Translations under genes and position numbers: made by a program | Notes under the pieces: generated by a model | The model's input: the letters and a program-made list of their open reading frames with translations, nothing else | Database searches by the model: none | Told to the model about the DNA's origin: nothing | Shown: positions 24,623-36,772 of the stretch, in pieces | How the letters are laid out: each line of letters starts with the position of its first letter | Numbering within the stretch: position 1 is the first letter of the stretch | Assembly: GCA_037954235.1 (NCBI GenBank) | Contig: JBBMOA010000007.1 | Coordinates: 24,333,457-24,397,456 of the forward strand | Reading direction: 5' to 3' | DNA from: Aulostomus chinensis | Lineage: Eukaryota; Chordata; Actinopteri; Syngnathiformes; Aulostomidae | Length of the DNA: 64,000 nucleotides

Positions 24623-24767
24623 ATTCTTGCGCAGTGGCAGTATCGTAGCTCATGAGGTCAAACTGAGGCGCGATTATTGCTAGTTGAAAACTTTACCCAA
24701 TACCCCGCCTGGCTGACTTGAAATATAGTTGGCTATGGCAATTTTTGATAGTCTCTGCAGAGACTGC
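24623..24767 (+). ncRNA. rnu4: Divergent U4 snRNA, copy C1
   Basis: This 145-nt copy represents the divergent class. The 5' end is ATTCTTGCGCAG instead of AGCTTTGCGCAG; pairing to the U6 sequence CUGCGCAAGG is still possible, with U.G at nt 3 and C-G at nt 4. The 5' stem-loop is GCTCATGAGGTCAAACTGAGG, so the loop changes from TTTAT to TCAAA and one closing pair becomes G.U, while the tandem G.A k-turn pairs remain. The central stem reads ctgacttgaaatatagttgg. The Sm site is intact. The 3' hairpin loop is TGCA, not a UNCG tetraloop. PSE and 3' box candidates are both present, so it could be expressed. Confidence 0.88.
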
Positions 24768-24774
24768 TAGTTCT

Positions 24775-24790
24775 GTTCAAATAAATTCTA
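24775..24790 (+). terminator. 3' box candidate of copy C1
   Basis: The sequence gttcaaataaattcta begins 8 nt after the U4 3' end. It fits the snRNA 3'-end processing box (GTTT-n-AAA-rich) in spacing and core. B, C and D copies carry a version of it; the A copies do not. Confidence 0.55.
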
Positions 24791-25210
24791 CCAACTTTGA
24801 TATTGAAGCTCTAGGTTTTCTGTAGTTGTGATCTTATTTGTCGTGTCACAGGCACCAGTTCCTTATTGTAGTGTTCAAATTATGACCAAAAGTGGTGATG
24901 TCCTGTTTTTCCAGGGGATTGTTTTCCCAAAAAATGTGAGAAAGTTACATACGTTTTTCCACTTTGTTTTCACATATCATGACTTAGAATAATGATGGCA
25001 TAGAACTCGGAAAATTATTCCATTAGAAATGAGAAACTTGCATACTTTGTTTCAGTTTTGAACTTAATATTTTATAATAACCATAAAATAACTATGAGTG
25101 GTAATCTCGATCATGCTTGCCAGATTATATAGACATACATGTGTACGTTGAAACCATAACAGAGGGCTGTGCAGATGCCAGAGGCACCCCTACTGTGGAC
25201 AGAGCGTGCC

Positions 25211-25355
25211 ATTCTTGCGCAGTGGCAGTATCGTAGCTCATGAGGTCAAACTGAGGCGCGATTATTGCTAGTTGAAAACTTTACCCAATACCCCGCCTGG
25301 ATGACTTGAAATAAAGTTGGCTATGGCAATTTTTGACGGTCTCTACGGAGACTGA
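25211..25355 (+). ncRNA. rnu4: Chimeric U4 snRNA, copy A2
   Basis: The 5' part is the divergent type (ATTCTTGCGCAG, TCAAA loop, and the gatgacttgaaataaagttgg central stem). From the Sm site onward it matches founder A1: gacggtctctacggagactga, with a TACG loop, followed by the founder's 3' flank. The switch lies between about nt 112 and nt 127. This marks a crossover or conversion tract between a divergent copy and the founder. It has the array PSE but no close 3' box. Confidence 0.88.
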
Positions 25356-25809
25356 TCTTAATGTATAATGTCATTATCCCACGGTGTTATTGGAGAGTTC
25401 GGTAATGTAGCACGTTACAGTAATTCACCGAATAGTAGTGGTAAGGACACTGTTAAAGCTAGTAGCATAGCGCTCGATCCACCCACGTAATGTGTGCGTC
25501 CAGTTAAATCACAGAACGGCACGTTGCTAATGGCCTGCTAGCTTGTGTCAAACGTACGTGAACTCCTCCTCAGATCTTTGCTACTTGTTTCGTTGTGTTG
25601 TCAGATGCTGTGTTTCTGCCTGACACGCGGAGGGCGATGACCGTTACTTGTTGGGTTTTTTGGAGTTGGAAAGATAAACGTCTGATGTACTCCCCGCTTC
25701 AAAGCAACGGTGCAGAATTGCTCTACTACTGGAGTGACGGGGTCCGGTTGAGGAGGTGACGTCGGATTATACCTGGCATTATTTCCTCTTGTAAATTTTC
25801 CCCGGAGTA

Positions 25810-25954
25810 GTTCGATGCTCGTTTCAGTATCGTAGCTTATGACGACAAACCGAGGCGTGATCATTGCTAGTTGAAAACTTTATCCAATACTCCGCCTGGA
25901 CGACTTGAAATATAGTCGGCTATGGCAATTTTTGACAGTCTCTGCGGAGACTTC
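25810..25954 (+). pseudogene. U4 pseudogene, copy B2
   Basis: Same 5' replacement and disrupted 5' stem-loop as B1; I see no difference from B1 within the U4 body. Confidence 0.85.
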
Positions 25955-26584
25955 TAGTACTGTTCAAATAAATGCTCCTGACTTTGATGCTGTAGCTTGA
26001 GATTGTCTGTAGCTGAAATGTCATTAATCGCGTCACAGGCACCAGTTCCTTATTGTAGTGTTAAAATTATTACCAAACAATGGTGATGTAATGTTTTTTC
26101 CAGAGAATTTGTCCCAAAGAAACGTGAGGAACCTACATATGTTGTTCCACTTTGTTTCCACATATCATGACTTAGAATAATGTCAAGGATTCCTTGGAAA
26201 ATTGTTTTATTAGAAATGAGAAACTTGCATAAGTTGTTCCACTTTCTTTCCACATATCATGACGTAGAATAATGATGTCATGGATTCCTTGGAAAATTGT
26301 TTCATTAGAAATGAGAAACGTGCATACGTTGTTCCAGTTTGTTTCCACATATCATGACTTAGAATAAAATGTCATGGATTCCTTGGAAAATTCTTCCTTT
26401 AGAAATGAGTAACTTGCATCCGTTTTTCCAGTTTTGAACTTAATCTTTTGTAACCATAAAATAACTATGAGTGGCAATCTCGATCATGCTTGCCAGATTA
26501 TATAGACATACATGTGTACGTTGAAACCATAACAGAGGGCTGTGCAGATGCCAGAGGCACCCCTACTGTGGACCAGAGCGTGCC

Positions 26585-26729
26585 ATTCTTGCGCAGTGGC
26601 AGTATCGTAGCTCATGAGGTCAAACTGAGGCGCGATTATTGCTAGTTGAAAACTTTACCCAATACCCCGCCTGGCTGACTTGAAATATAGTTGGCTATGG
26701 CAATTTTTGATAGTCTCTGCAGAGACTGC
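26585..26729 (+). ncRNA. rnu4: Divergent U4 snRNA, copy C2
   Basis: Reads the same as C1 across the RNA, with the PSE candidate at 26,523-26,542. Confidence 0.87.
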
Positions 26730-27172
26730 TAGTTCTGTTCAAATAAATTCTACCAACTTTGATATTGAAGCTCTAGGTTTTCTGTAGTTGTGATCTTATT
26801 TGTCGTGTCACAGGCACCAGTTCCTTATTGTAGTGTTCAAATTATGACCAAAAGTGGTGATGTCCTGTTTTTCCAGGGGATTGTTTTCCCAAAAAATGTG
26901 AGAAAGTTACATACGTTTTTCCACTTTGTTTTCACATATCATGACTTAGAATAATGATGGCATAGAACTCGGAAAATTATTCCATTAGAAATGAGAAACT
27001 TGCATACTTTGTTTCAGTTTTGAACTTAATATTTTATAATAACCATAAAATAACTATGAGTGGTAATCTCGATCATGCTTGCCAGATTATATAGACATAC
27101 ATGTGTACGTTGAAACCATAACAGAGGGCTGTGCAGATGCCAGAGGCACCCCTACTGTGGACAGAGCGTGCC

Positions 27173-27317
27173 ATTCTTGCGCAGTGGCAGTATCGTAGCT
27201 CATGAGGTCAAACTGAGGCGCGATTATTGCTAGTTGAAAACTTTACCCAATACCCCGCCTGGATGACTTGAAATAAAGTTGGCTATGGCAATTTTTGACG
27301 GTCTCTACGGAGACTGA
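27173..27317 (+). ncRNA. rnu4: Chimeric U4 snRNA, copy A3
   Basis: Reads the same as A2. Its downstream flank carries the markers aagtcacc and ctcaatcc, shared with unit 5. Confidence 0.87.
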
Positions 27318-27771
27318 TCTTAATGTATAATGTCATTATCCCACGGTGTTATTGGAGAGTTCGGTAATGTAGCACGTTACAGTAAGTCACCGAATAGTAG
27401 TGGTAAGGACACTGTTAAAGCTAGTAGCATAGCGCTCAATCCACCCACGTAATGTGTGCGTCCAGTTAAATCACAGAACGGCACGTTGCTAATGGCCTGC
27501 TAGCTTGTGTCAAACGTACGTGAACTCCTCCTCAGATCTTTGCTACTTGTTTCGTTGTGTTGTCAGATGCTGTGTTTCTGCCTGACACGCGGAGGGCGAT
27601 GACCGTTACTTGTTGGGTTTTTTGGAGTTGGAAAGATAAACGTCTGATGTACTCCCCGCTTCAAAGCAACGGTGCAGAATTGCTCTACTACTGGAGTGAC
27701 GGGGTCCGGTTGAGGAGGTGACGTCGGATTATACCTGGCATTATTTCCTCTTGTAAATTTTCCCCGGAGTA

Positions 27772-27916
27772 GTTCGATGCTCGTTTCAGTATCGTAGCTT
27801 ATGACGACAAACCGAGGCGTGATCATTGCTAGTTGAAAACTTTATCCAATACTCCGCCTGGACGACTTGAAATATAGTCGGCTATGGCAATTTTTGACAG
27901 TCTCTGCGGAGACTTC
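27772..27916 (+). pseudogene. U4 pseudogene, copy B3
   Basis: As B1: U6 stem II segment absent, Sm site and 3' hairpin kept. Confidence 0.85.
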
Positions 27917-28546
27917 TAGTACTGTTCAAATAAATGCTCCTGACTTTGATGCTGTAGCTTGAGATTGTCTGTAGCTGAAATGTCATTAATCGCGTCACAG
28001 GCACCAGTTCCTTATTGTAGTGTTAAAATTATTACCAAACAATGGTGATGTAATGTTTTTTCCAGAGAATTTGTCCCAAAGAAACGTGAGGAACCTACAT
28101 ATGTTGTTCCACTTTGTTTCCACATATCATGACTTAGAATAATGTCAAGGATTCCTTGGAAAATTGTTTTATTAGAAATGAGAAACTTGCATAAGTTGTT
28201 CCACTTTCTTTCCACATATCATGACGTAGAATAATGATGTCATGGATTCCTTGGAAAATTGTTTCATTAGAAATGAGAAACGTGCATACGTTGTTCCAGT
28301 TTGTTTCCACATATCATGACTTAGAATAAAATGTCATGGATTCCTTGGAAAATTCTTCCTTTAGAAATGAGTAACTTGCATCCGTTTTTCCAGTTTTGAA
28401 CTTAATCTTTTGTAACCATAAAATAACTATGAGTGGCAATCTCGATCATGCTTGCCAGATTATATAGACATACATGTGTACGTTGAAACCATAACAGAGG
28501 GCTGTGCAGATGCCAGAGGCACCCCTACTGTGGACCAGAGCGTGCC

Positions 28547-28691
28547 ATTCTTGCGCAGTGGCAGTATCGTAGCTCATGAGGTCAAACTGAGGCGCGATTA
28601 TTGCTAGTTGAAAACTTTACCCAATACCCCGCCTGGCTGACTTGAAATATAGTTGGCTATGGCAATTTTTGATAGTCTCTGCAGAGACTGC
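28547..28691 (+). ncRNA. rnu4: Divergent U4 snRNA, copy C3
   Basis: Reads the same as C1, with TGCA 3' loop. Confidence 0.87.
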
Positions 28692-29134
28692 TAGTTCTGT
28701 TCAAATAAATTCTACCAACTTTGATATTGAAGCTCTAGGTTTTCTGTAGTTGTGATCTTATTTGTCGTGTCACAGGCACCAGTTCCTTATTGTAGTGTTC
28801 AAATTATGACCAAAAGTGGTGATGTCCTGTTTTTCCAGGGGATTGTTTTCCCAAAAAATGTGAGAAAGTTACATACGTTTTTCCACTTTGTTTTCACATA
28901 TCATGACTTAGAATAATGATGGCATAGAACTCGGAAAATTATTCCATTAGAAATGAGAAACTTGCATACTTTGTTTCAGTTTTGAACTTAATATTTTATA
29001 ATAACCATAAAATAACTATGAGTGGTAATCTCGATCATGCTTGCCAGATTATATAGACATACATGTGTACGTTGAAACCATAACAGAGGGCTGTGCAGAT
29101 GCCAGAGGCACCCCTACTGTGGACAGAGCGTGCC

Positions 29135-29279
29135 ATTCTTGCGCAGTGGCAGTATCGTAGCTCATGAGGTCAAACTGAGGCGCGATTATTGCTAGTTGAA
29201 AACTTTACCCAATACCCCGCCTGGATGACTTGAAATAAAGTTGGCTATGGCAATTTTTGACGGTCTCTACGGAGACTGA
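29135..29279 (+). ncRNA. rnu4: Chimeric U4 snRNA, copy A4
   Basis: Reads the same as A2. Its flank has aagtcacc and ctcgatcc, shared with unit 6. Confidence 0.87.
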
Positions 29280-29733
29280 TCTTAATGTATAATGTCATTA
29301 TCCCACGGTGTTATTGGAGAGTTCGGTAATGTAGCACGTTACAGTAAGTCACCGAATAGTAGTGGTAAGGACACTGTTAAAGCTAGTAGCATAGCGCTCG
29401 ATCCACCCACGTAATGTGTGCGTCCAGTTAAATCACAGAACGGCACGTTGCTAATGGCCTGCTAGCTTGTGTCAAACGTACGTGAACTCCTCCTCAGATC
29501 TTTGCTACTTGTTTCGTTGTGTTGTCAGATGCTGTGTTTCTGCCTGACACGCGGAGGGCGATGACCGTTACTTGTTGGGTTTTTTGGAGTTGGAAAGATA
29601 AACGTCTGATGTACTCCCCGCTTCAAAGCAACGGTGCAGAATTGCTCTACTACTGGAGTGACGGGGTCCGGTTGAGGAGGTGACGTCGGATTATACCTGG
29701 CATTATTTCCTCTTGTAAATTTTCCCCGGAGTA

Positions 29734-29878
29734 GTTCGATGCTCGTTTCAGTATCGTAGCTTATGACGACAAACCGAGGCGTGATCATTGCTAGTTGAAA
29801 ACTTTATCCAATACTCCGCCTGGACGACTTGAAATATAGTCGGCTATGGCAATTTTTGACAGTCTCTGCGGAGACTTC
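29734..29878 (+). pseudogene. U4 pseudogene, copy B4
   Basis: As B1, including the missing PSE and the altered k-turn-adjacent pairs. Confidence 0.85.
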
Positions 29879-30508
29879 TAGTACTGTTCAAATAAATGCT
29901 CCTGACTTTGATGCTGTAGCTTGAGATTGTCTGTAGCTGAAATGTCATTAATCGCGTCACAGGCACCAGTTCCTTATTGTAGTGTTAAAATTATTACCAA
30001 ACAATGGTGATGTAATGTTTTTTCCAGAGAATTTGTCCCAAAGAAACGTGAGGAACCTACATATGTTGTTCCACTTTGTTTCCACATATCATGACTTAGA
30101 ATAATGTCAAGGATTCCTTGGAAAATTGTTTTATTAGAAATGAGAAACTTGCATAAGTTGTTCCACTTTCTTTCCACATATCATGACGTAGAATAATGAT
30201 GTCATGGATTCCTTGGAAAATTGTTTCATTAGAAATGAGAAACGTGCATACGTTGTTCCAGTTTGTTTCCACATATCATGACTTAGAATAAAATGTCATG
30301 GATTCCTTGGAAAATTCTTCCTTTAGAAATGAGTAACTTGCATCCGTTTTTCCAGTTTTGAACTTAATCTTTTGTAACCATAAAATAACTATGAGTGGCA
30401 ATCTCGATCATGCTTGCCAGATTATATAGACATACATGTGTACGTTGAAACCATAACAGAGGGCTGTGCAGATGCCAGAGGCACCCCTACTGTGGACCAG
30501 AGCGTGCC

Positions 30509-30653
30509 ATTCTTGCGCAGTGGCAGTATCGTAGCTCATGAGGTCAAACTGAGGCGCGATTATTGCTAGTTGAAAACTTTACCCAATACCCCGCCTGGCT
30601 GACTTGAAATATAGTTGGCTATGGCAATTTTTGATAGTCTCTGCAGAGACTGC
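30509..30653 (+). ncRNA. rnu4: Divergent U4 snRNA, copy C4
   Basis: Reads the same as C1. Confidence 0.87.
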
Positions 30654-31096
30654 TAGTTCTGTTCAAATAAATTCTACCAACTTTGATATTGAAGCTCTAG
30701 GTTTTCTGTAGTTGTGATCTTATTTGTCGTGTCACAGGCACCAGTTCCTTATTGTAGTGTTCAAATTATGACCAAAAGTGGTGATGTCCTGTTTTTCCAG
30801 GGGATTGTTTTCCCAAAAAATGTGAGAAAGTTACATACGTTTTTCCACTTTGTTTTCACATATCATGACTTAGAATAATGATGGCATAGAACTCGGAAAA
30901 TTATTCCATTAGAAATGAGAAACTTGCATACTTTGTTTCAGTTTTGAACTTAATATTTTATAATAACCATAAAATAACTATGAGTGGTAATCTCGATCAT
31001 GCTTGCCAGATTATATAGACATACATGTGTACGTTGAAACCATAACAGAGGGCTGTGCAGATGCCAGAGGCACCCCTACTGTGGACAGAGCGTGCC

Positions 31097-31241
31097 ATTC
31101 TTGCGCAGTGGCAGTATCGTAGCTCATGAGGTCAAACTGAGGCGCGATTATTGCTAGTTGAAAACTTTACCCAATACCCCGCCTGGATGACTTGAAATAA
31201 AGTTGGCTATGGCAATTTTTGACGGTCTCTACGGAGACTGA
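31097..31241 (+). ncRNA. rnu4: Chimeric U4 snRNA, copy A5
   Basis: Reads the same as A2; flank markers match unit 3. Confidence 0.87.
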
Positions 31242-31695
31242 TCTTAATGTATAATGTCATTATCCCACGGTGTTATTGGAGAGTTCGGTAATGTAGCACG
31301 TTACAGTAAGTCACCGAATAGTAGTGGTAAGGACACTGTTAAAGCTAGTAGCATAGCGCTCAATCCACCCACGTAATGTGTGCGTCCAGTTAAATCACAG
31401 AACGGCACGTTGCTAATGGCCTGCTAGCTTGTGTCAAACGTACGTGAACTCCTCCTCAGATCTTTGCTACTTGTTTCGTTGTGTTGTCAGATGCTGTGTT
31501 TCTGCCTGACACGCGGAGGGCGATGACCGTTACTTGTTGGGTTTTTTGGAGTTGGAAAGATAAACGTCTGATGTACTCCCCGCTTCAAAGCAACGGTGCA
31601 GAATTGCTCTACTACTGGAGTGACGGGGTCCGGTTGAGGAGGTGACGTCGGATTATACCTGGCATTATTTCCTCTTGTAAATTTTCCCCGGAGTA

Positions 31696-31840
31696 GTTCG
31701 ATGCTCGTTTCAGTATCGTAGCTTATGACGACAAACCGAGGCGTGATCATTGCTAGTTGAAAACTTTATCCAATACTCCGCCTGGACGACTTGAAATATA
31801 GTCGGCTATGGCAATTTTTGACAGTCTCTGCGGAGACTTC
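31696..31840 (+). pseudogene. U4 pseudogene, copy B5
   Basis: As B1. Confidence 0.85.
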
Positions 31841-32470
31841 TAGTACTGTTCAAATAAATGCTCCTGACTTTGATGCTGTAGCTTGAGATTGTCTGTAGCT
31901 GAAATGTCATTAATCGCGTCACAGGCACCAGTTCCTTATTGTAGTGTTAAAATTATTACCAAACAATGGTGATGTAATGTTTTTTCCAGAGAATTTGTCC
32001 CAAAGAAACGTGAGGAACCTACATATGTTGTTCCACTTTGTTTCCACATATCATGACTTAGAATAATGTCAAGGATTCCTTGGAAAATTGTTTTATTAGA
32101 AATGAGAAACTTGCATAAGTTGTTCCACTTTCTTTCCACATATCATGACGTAGAATAATGATGTCATGGATTCCTTGGAAAATTGTTTCATTAGAAATGA
32201 GAAACGTGCATACGTTGTTCCAGTTTGTTTCCACATATCATGACTTAGAATAAAATGTCATGGATTCCTTGGAAAATTCTTCCTTTAGAAATGAGTAACT
32301 TGCATCCGTTTTTCCAGTTTTGAACTTAATCTTTTGTAACCATAAAATAACTATGAGTGGCAATCTCGATCATGCTTGCCAGATTATATAGACATACATG
32401 TGTACGTTGAAACCATAACAGAGGGCTGTGCAGATGCCAGAGGCACCCCTACTGTGGACCAGAGCGTGCC

Positions 32471-32615
32471 ATTCTTGCGCAGTGGCAGTATCGTAGCTCA
32501 TGAGGTCAAACTGAGGCGCGATTATTGCTAGTTGAAAACTTTACCCAATACCCCGCCTGGCTGACTTGAAATATAGTTGGCTATGGCAATTTTTGATAGT
32601 CTCTGCAGAGACTGC
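32471..32615 (+). ncRNA. rnu4: Divergent U4 snRNA, copy C5
   Basis: Reads the same as C1. Confidence 0.87.
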
Positions 32616-33058
32616 TAGTTCTGTTCAAATAAATTCTACCAACTTTGATATTGAAGCTCTAGGTTTTCTGTAGTTGTGATCTTATTTGTCGTGTCACAGG
32701 CACCAGTTCCTTATTGTAGTGTTCAAATTATGACCAAAAGTGGTGATGTCCTGTTTTTCCAGGGGATTGTTTTCCCAAAAAATGTGAGAAAGTTACATAC
32801 GTTTTTCCACTTTGTTTTCACATATCATGACTTAGAATAATGATGGCATAGAACTCGGAAAATTATTCCATTAGAAATGAGAAACTTGCATACTTTGTTT
32901 CAGTTTTGAACTTAATATTTTATAATAACCATAAAATAACTATGAGTGGTAATCTCGATCATGCTTGCCAGATTATATAGACATACATGTGTACGTTGAA
33001 ACCATAACAGAGGGCTGTGCAGATGCCAGAGGCACCCCTACTGTGGACAGAGCGTGCC

Positions 33059-33203
33059 ATTCTTGCGCAGTGGCAGTATCGTAGCTCATGAGGTCAAACT
33101 GAGGCGCGATTATTGCTAGTTGAAAACTTTACCCAATACCCCGCCTGGATGACTTGAAATAAAGTTGGCTATGGCAATTTTTGACGGTCTCTACGGAGAC
33201 TGA
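33059..33203 (+). ncRNA. rnu4: Chimeric U4 snRNA, copy A6
   Basis: Reads the same as A2; flank markers match unit 4. Confidence 0.87.
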
Positions 33204-33657
33204 TCTTAATGTATAATGTCATTATCCCACGGTGTTATTGGAGAGTTCGGTAATGTAGCACGTTACAGTAAGTCACCGAATAGTAGTGGTAAGGACACTG
33301 TTAAAGCTAGTAGCATAGCGCTCGATCCACCCACGTAATGTGTGCGTCCAGTTAAATCACAGAACGGCACGTTGCTAATGGCCTGCTAGCTTGTGTCAAA
33401 CGTACGTGAACTCCTCCTCAGATCTTTGCTACTTGTTTCGTTGTGTTGTCAGATGCTGTGTTTCTGCCTGACACGCGGAGGGCGATGACCGTTACTTGTT
33501 GGGTTTTTTGGAGTTGGAAAGATAAACGTCTGATGTACTCCCCGCTTCAAAGCAACGGTGCAGAATTGCTCTACTACTGGAGTGACGGGGTCCGGTTGAG
33601 GAGGTGACGTCGGATTATACCTGGCATTATTTCCTCTTGTAAATTTTCCCCGGAGTA

Positions 33658-33802
33658 GTTCGATGCTCGTTTCAGTATCGTAGCTTATGACGACAAACCG
33701 AGGCGTGATCATTGCTAGTTGAAAACTTTATCCAATACTCCGCCTGGACGACTTGAAATATAGTCGGCTATGGCAATTTTTGACAGTCTCTGCGGAGACT
33801 TC
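33658..33802 (+). pseudogene. U4 pseudogene, copy B6
   Basis: As B1. Confidence 0.85.
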
Positions 33803-34432
33803 TAGTACTGTTCAAATAAATGCTCCTGACTTTGATGCTGTAGCTTGAGATTGTCTGTAGCTGAAATGTCATTAATCGCGTCACAGGCACCAGTTCCTTA
33901 TTGTAGTGTTAAAATTATTACCAAACAATGGTGATGTAATGTTTTTTCCAGAGAATTTGTCCCAAAGAAACGTGAGGAACCTACATATGTTGTTCCACTT
34001 TGTTTCCACATATCATGACTTAGAATAATGTCAAGGATTCCTTGGAAAATTGTTTTATTAGAAATGAGAAACTTGCATAAGTTGTTCCACTTTCTTTCCA
34101 CATATCATGACGTAGAATAATGATGTCATGGATTCCTTGGAAAATTGTTTCATTAGAAATGAGAAACGTGCATACGTTGTTCCAGTTTGTTTCCACATAT
34201 CATGACTTAGAATAAAATGTCATGGATTCCTTGGAAAATTCTTCCTTTAGAAATGAGTAACTTGCATCCGTTTTTCCAGTTTTGAACTTAATCTTTTGTA
34301 ACCATAAAATAACTATGAGTGGCAATCTCGATCATGCTTGCCAGATTATATAGACATACATGTGTACGTTGAAACCATAACAGAGGGCTGTGCAGATGCC
34401 AGAGGCACCCCTACTGTGGACCAGAGCGTGCC

Positions 34433-34577
34433 ATTCTTGCGCAGTGGCAGTATCGTAGCTCATGAGGTCAAACTGAGGCGCGATTATTGCTAGTTGAAAA
34501 CTTTACCCAATACCCCGCCTGGCTGACTTGAAATATAGTTGGCTATGGCAATTTTTGATAGTCTCTGCAGAGACTGC
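34433..34577 (+). ncRNA. rnu4: Divergent U4 snRNA, copy C6
   Basis: RNA as C1. Its downstream spacer has ttgtagtgtcac where units 1-5 have ttgtcgtgtcac, a change shared with unit 7 and some D monomers. Confidence 0.87.
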
Positions 34578-35020
34578 TAGTTCTGTTCAAATAAATTCTA
34601 CCAACTTTGATATTGAAGCTCTAGGTTTTCTGTAGTTGTGATCTTATTTGTAGTGTCACAGGCACCAGTTCCTTATTGTAGTGTTCAAATTATGACCAAA
34701 AGTGGTGATGTCCTGTTTTTCCAGGGGATTGTTTTCCCAAAAAATGTGAGAAAGTTACATACGTTTTTCCACTTTGTTTTCACATATCATGACTTAGAAT
34801 AATGATGGCATAGAACTCGGAAAATTATTCCATTAGAAATGAGAAACTTGCATACTTTGTTTCAGTTTTGAACTTAATATTTTATAATAACCATAAAATA
34901 ACTATGAGTGGTAATCTCGATCATGCTTGCCAGATTATATAGACATACATGTGTATGTTGAAACCATAACAGAGGGCTGTGCAGATGCCAGGGGCACCCC
35001 TACTGTGGACAGAGCGTGCC

Positions 35021-35165
35021 ATTCTTGCGCAGTGGCAGTATCGTAGCTCATGAGGTCAAACTGAGGCGCGATTATTGCTAGTTGAAAACTTTACCCAATA
35101 CCCCGCCTGGATGACTTGAAATAAAGTTGGCTATGGCAATTTTTGACGGTCTCTACGGAGACTGA
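35021..35165 (+). ncRNA. rnu4: Chimeric U4 snRNA, copy A7
   Basis: RNA as A2. Upstream it has the private changes gtgtatgttg and caggggcac; downstream it has aattcccc. Confidence 0.87.
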
Positions 35166-35619
35166 TCTTAATGTATAATGTCATTATCCCACGGTGTTAT
35201 TGGAGAGTTCGGTAATGTAGCACGTTACAGTAATTCCCCGAATAGTAGTGGTAAGGACACTGTTAAAGCTAGTAGCATAGCGCTCGATCCACCCACGTAA
35301 TGTGTGCGTCCAGTTAAATCACAGAACGGCACGTTGCTAATGGCCTGCTAGCTTGTGTCAAACGTACGTGAACTCCTCCTCAGATCTTTGCTACTTGTTT
35401 CGTTGTGTTGTCAGATGCTGTGTTTCTGCCTGACACGCGGAGGGCGATGACCGTTACTTGTTGGGTTTTTTGGAGTTGGAAAGATAAACGTCTGATGTAC
35501 TCCCCGCTTCAAAGCAACGGTGCAGAATTGCTCTACTACTGGAGTGACGGGGTCCGGTTGAGGAGGTGACGTCGGATTATACCTGGCATTATTTCCTCTT
35601 GTAAATTTTCCCCGGAGTA

Positions 35620-35764
35620 GTTCGATGCTCGTTTCAGTATCGTAGCTTATGACGACAAACCGAGGCGTGATCATTGCTAGTTGAAAACTTTATCCAATAC
35701 TCCGCCTGGACGACTTGAAATATAGTCGGCTATGGCAATTTTTGACAGTCTCTGCGGAGACTTC
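35620..35764 (+). pseudogene. U4 pseudogene, copy B7
   Basis: As B1; the last B-type copy. Confidence 0.85.
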
Positions 35765-36394
35765 TAGTACTGTTCAAATAAATGCTCCTGACTTTGATGC
35801 TGTAGCTTGAGATTGTCTGTAGCTGAAATGTCATTAATCGCGTCACAGGCACCAGTTCCTTATTGTAGTGTTAAAATTATTACCAAACAATGGTGATGTA
35901 ATGTTTTTTCCAGAGAATTTGTCCCAAAGAAACGTGAGGAACCTACATATGTTGTTCCACTTTGTTTCCACATATCATGACTTAGAATAATGTCAAGGAT
36001 TCCTTGGAAAATTGTTTTATTAGAAATGAGAAACTTGCATAAGTTGTTCCACTTTCTTTCCACATATCATGACGTAGAATAATGATGTCATGGATTCCTT
36101 GGAAAATTGTTTCATTAGAAATGAGAAACGTGCATACGTTGTTCCAGTTTGTTTCCACATATCATGACTTAGAATAAAATGTCATGGATTCCTTGGAAAA
36201 TTCTTCCTTTAGAAATGAGTAACTTGCATCCGTTTTTCCAGTTTTGAACTTAATCTTTTGTAACCATAAAATAACTATGAGTGGCAATCTCGATCATGCT
36301 TGCCAGATTATATAGACATACATGTGTACGTTGAAACCATAACAGAGGGCTGTGCAGATGCCAGAGGCACCCCTACTGTGGACCAGAGCGTGCC

Positions 36395-36539
36395 ATTCTT
36401 GCGCAGTGGCAGTATCGTAGCTCATGAGGTCAAACTGAGGCGCGATTATTGCTAGTTGAAAACTTTACCCAATACCCCACCTGGCTGACTTGAAATATAG
36501 TTGGCTATGGCAATTTTTGATAGTCTCTGCAGAGACTGT
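36395..36539 (+). ncRNA. rnu4: Divergent U4 snRNA, copy C7
   Basis: As C1 except for accccacc where the others have accccgcc (central domain) and a T at the last position. It is the last U4 of the 1,962-bp array. Confidence 0.85.
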
Positions 36540-36759
36540 TAGTTCTGTTCAAATAAATTCTACCAACTTTGATATTGAAGCTCTAGGTTTTCTGTAGTTG
36601 TGATCTTATTTGTAGTGTCACAGGCACCAGTTCCTTATTGTAGTGGACAAATTCAGACCAAAAAGTGGTGATGTCCTGTTTTTCCAGAGGATTTTTTCCC
36701 AAAAAATGTGAGATACTTACATACGTTGTTCCACTTTGTTTTCACATACCATGACTTGA

Positions 36760-36772
36760 CTGCGGAGACTGC
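36760..36772 (+). pseudogene. U4 3'-end remnant at a deletion junction
   Basis: Spacer text ending accatgactt runs directly into gactgcggagactgc, the last nucleotides of U4 (about nt 133-145). A normal 3' box and spacer follow. A deletion has removed the rest of the spacer, the promoter and about 130 nt of U4. Confidence 0.8.

Larger units (their letters stand above)
23249..36643 (+). repeat. Higher-order tandem array, about 6.8 units of 1,962 bp, three U4 sequences each
   Basis: Unit starts at 23,249, 25,211, 27,173, 29,135, 31,097, 33,059 and 35,021 are spaced exactly 1,962 bp apart. Each unit holds U4 copies A, B (+599) and C (+1,374). Units differ by only a few substitutions. Markers after copy A are aattcacc in units 1 and 2, aagtcacc in units 3-6 and aattcccc in unit 7; in addition ctcaatcc marks units 3 and 5, and ctcgatcc the others. 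Unit 1 alone has a canonical A copy. Unit 7 diverges from the pattern at about 36,644. Near identity implies very recent amplification, strong homogenisation, or an assembly artefact. Confidence 0.95.
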
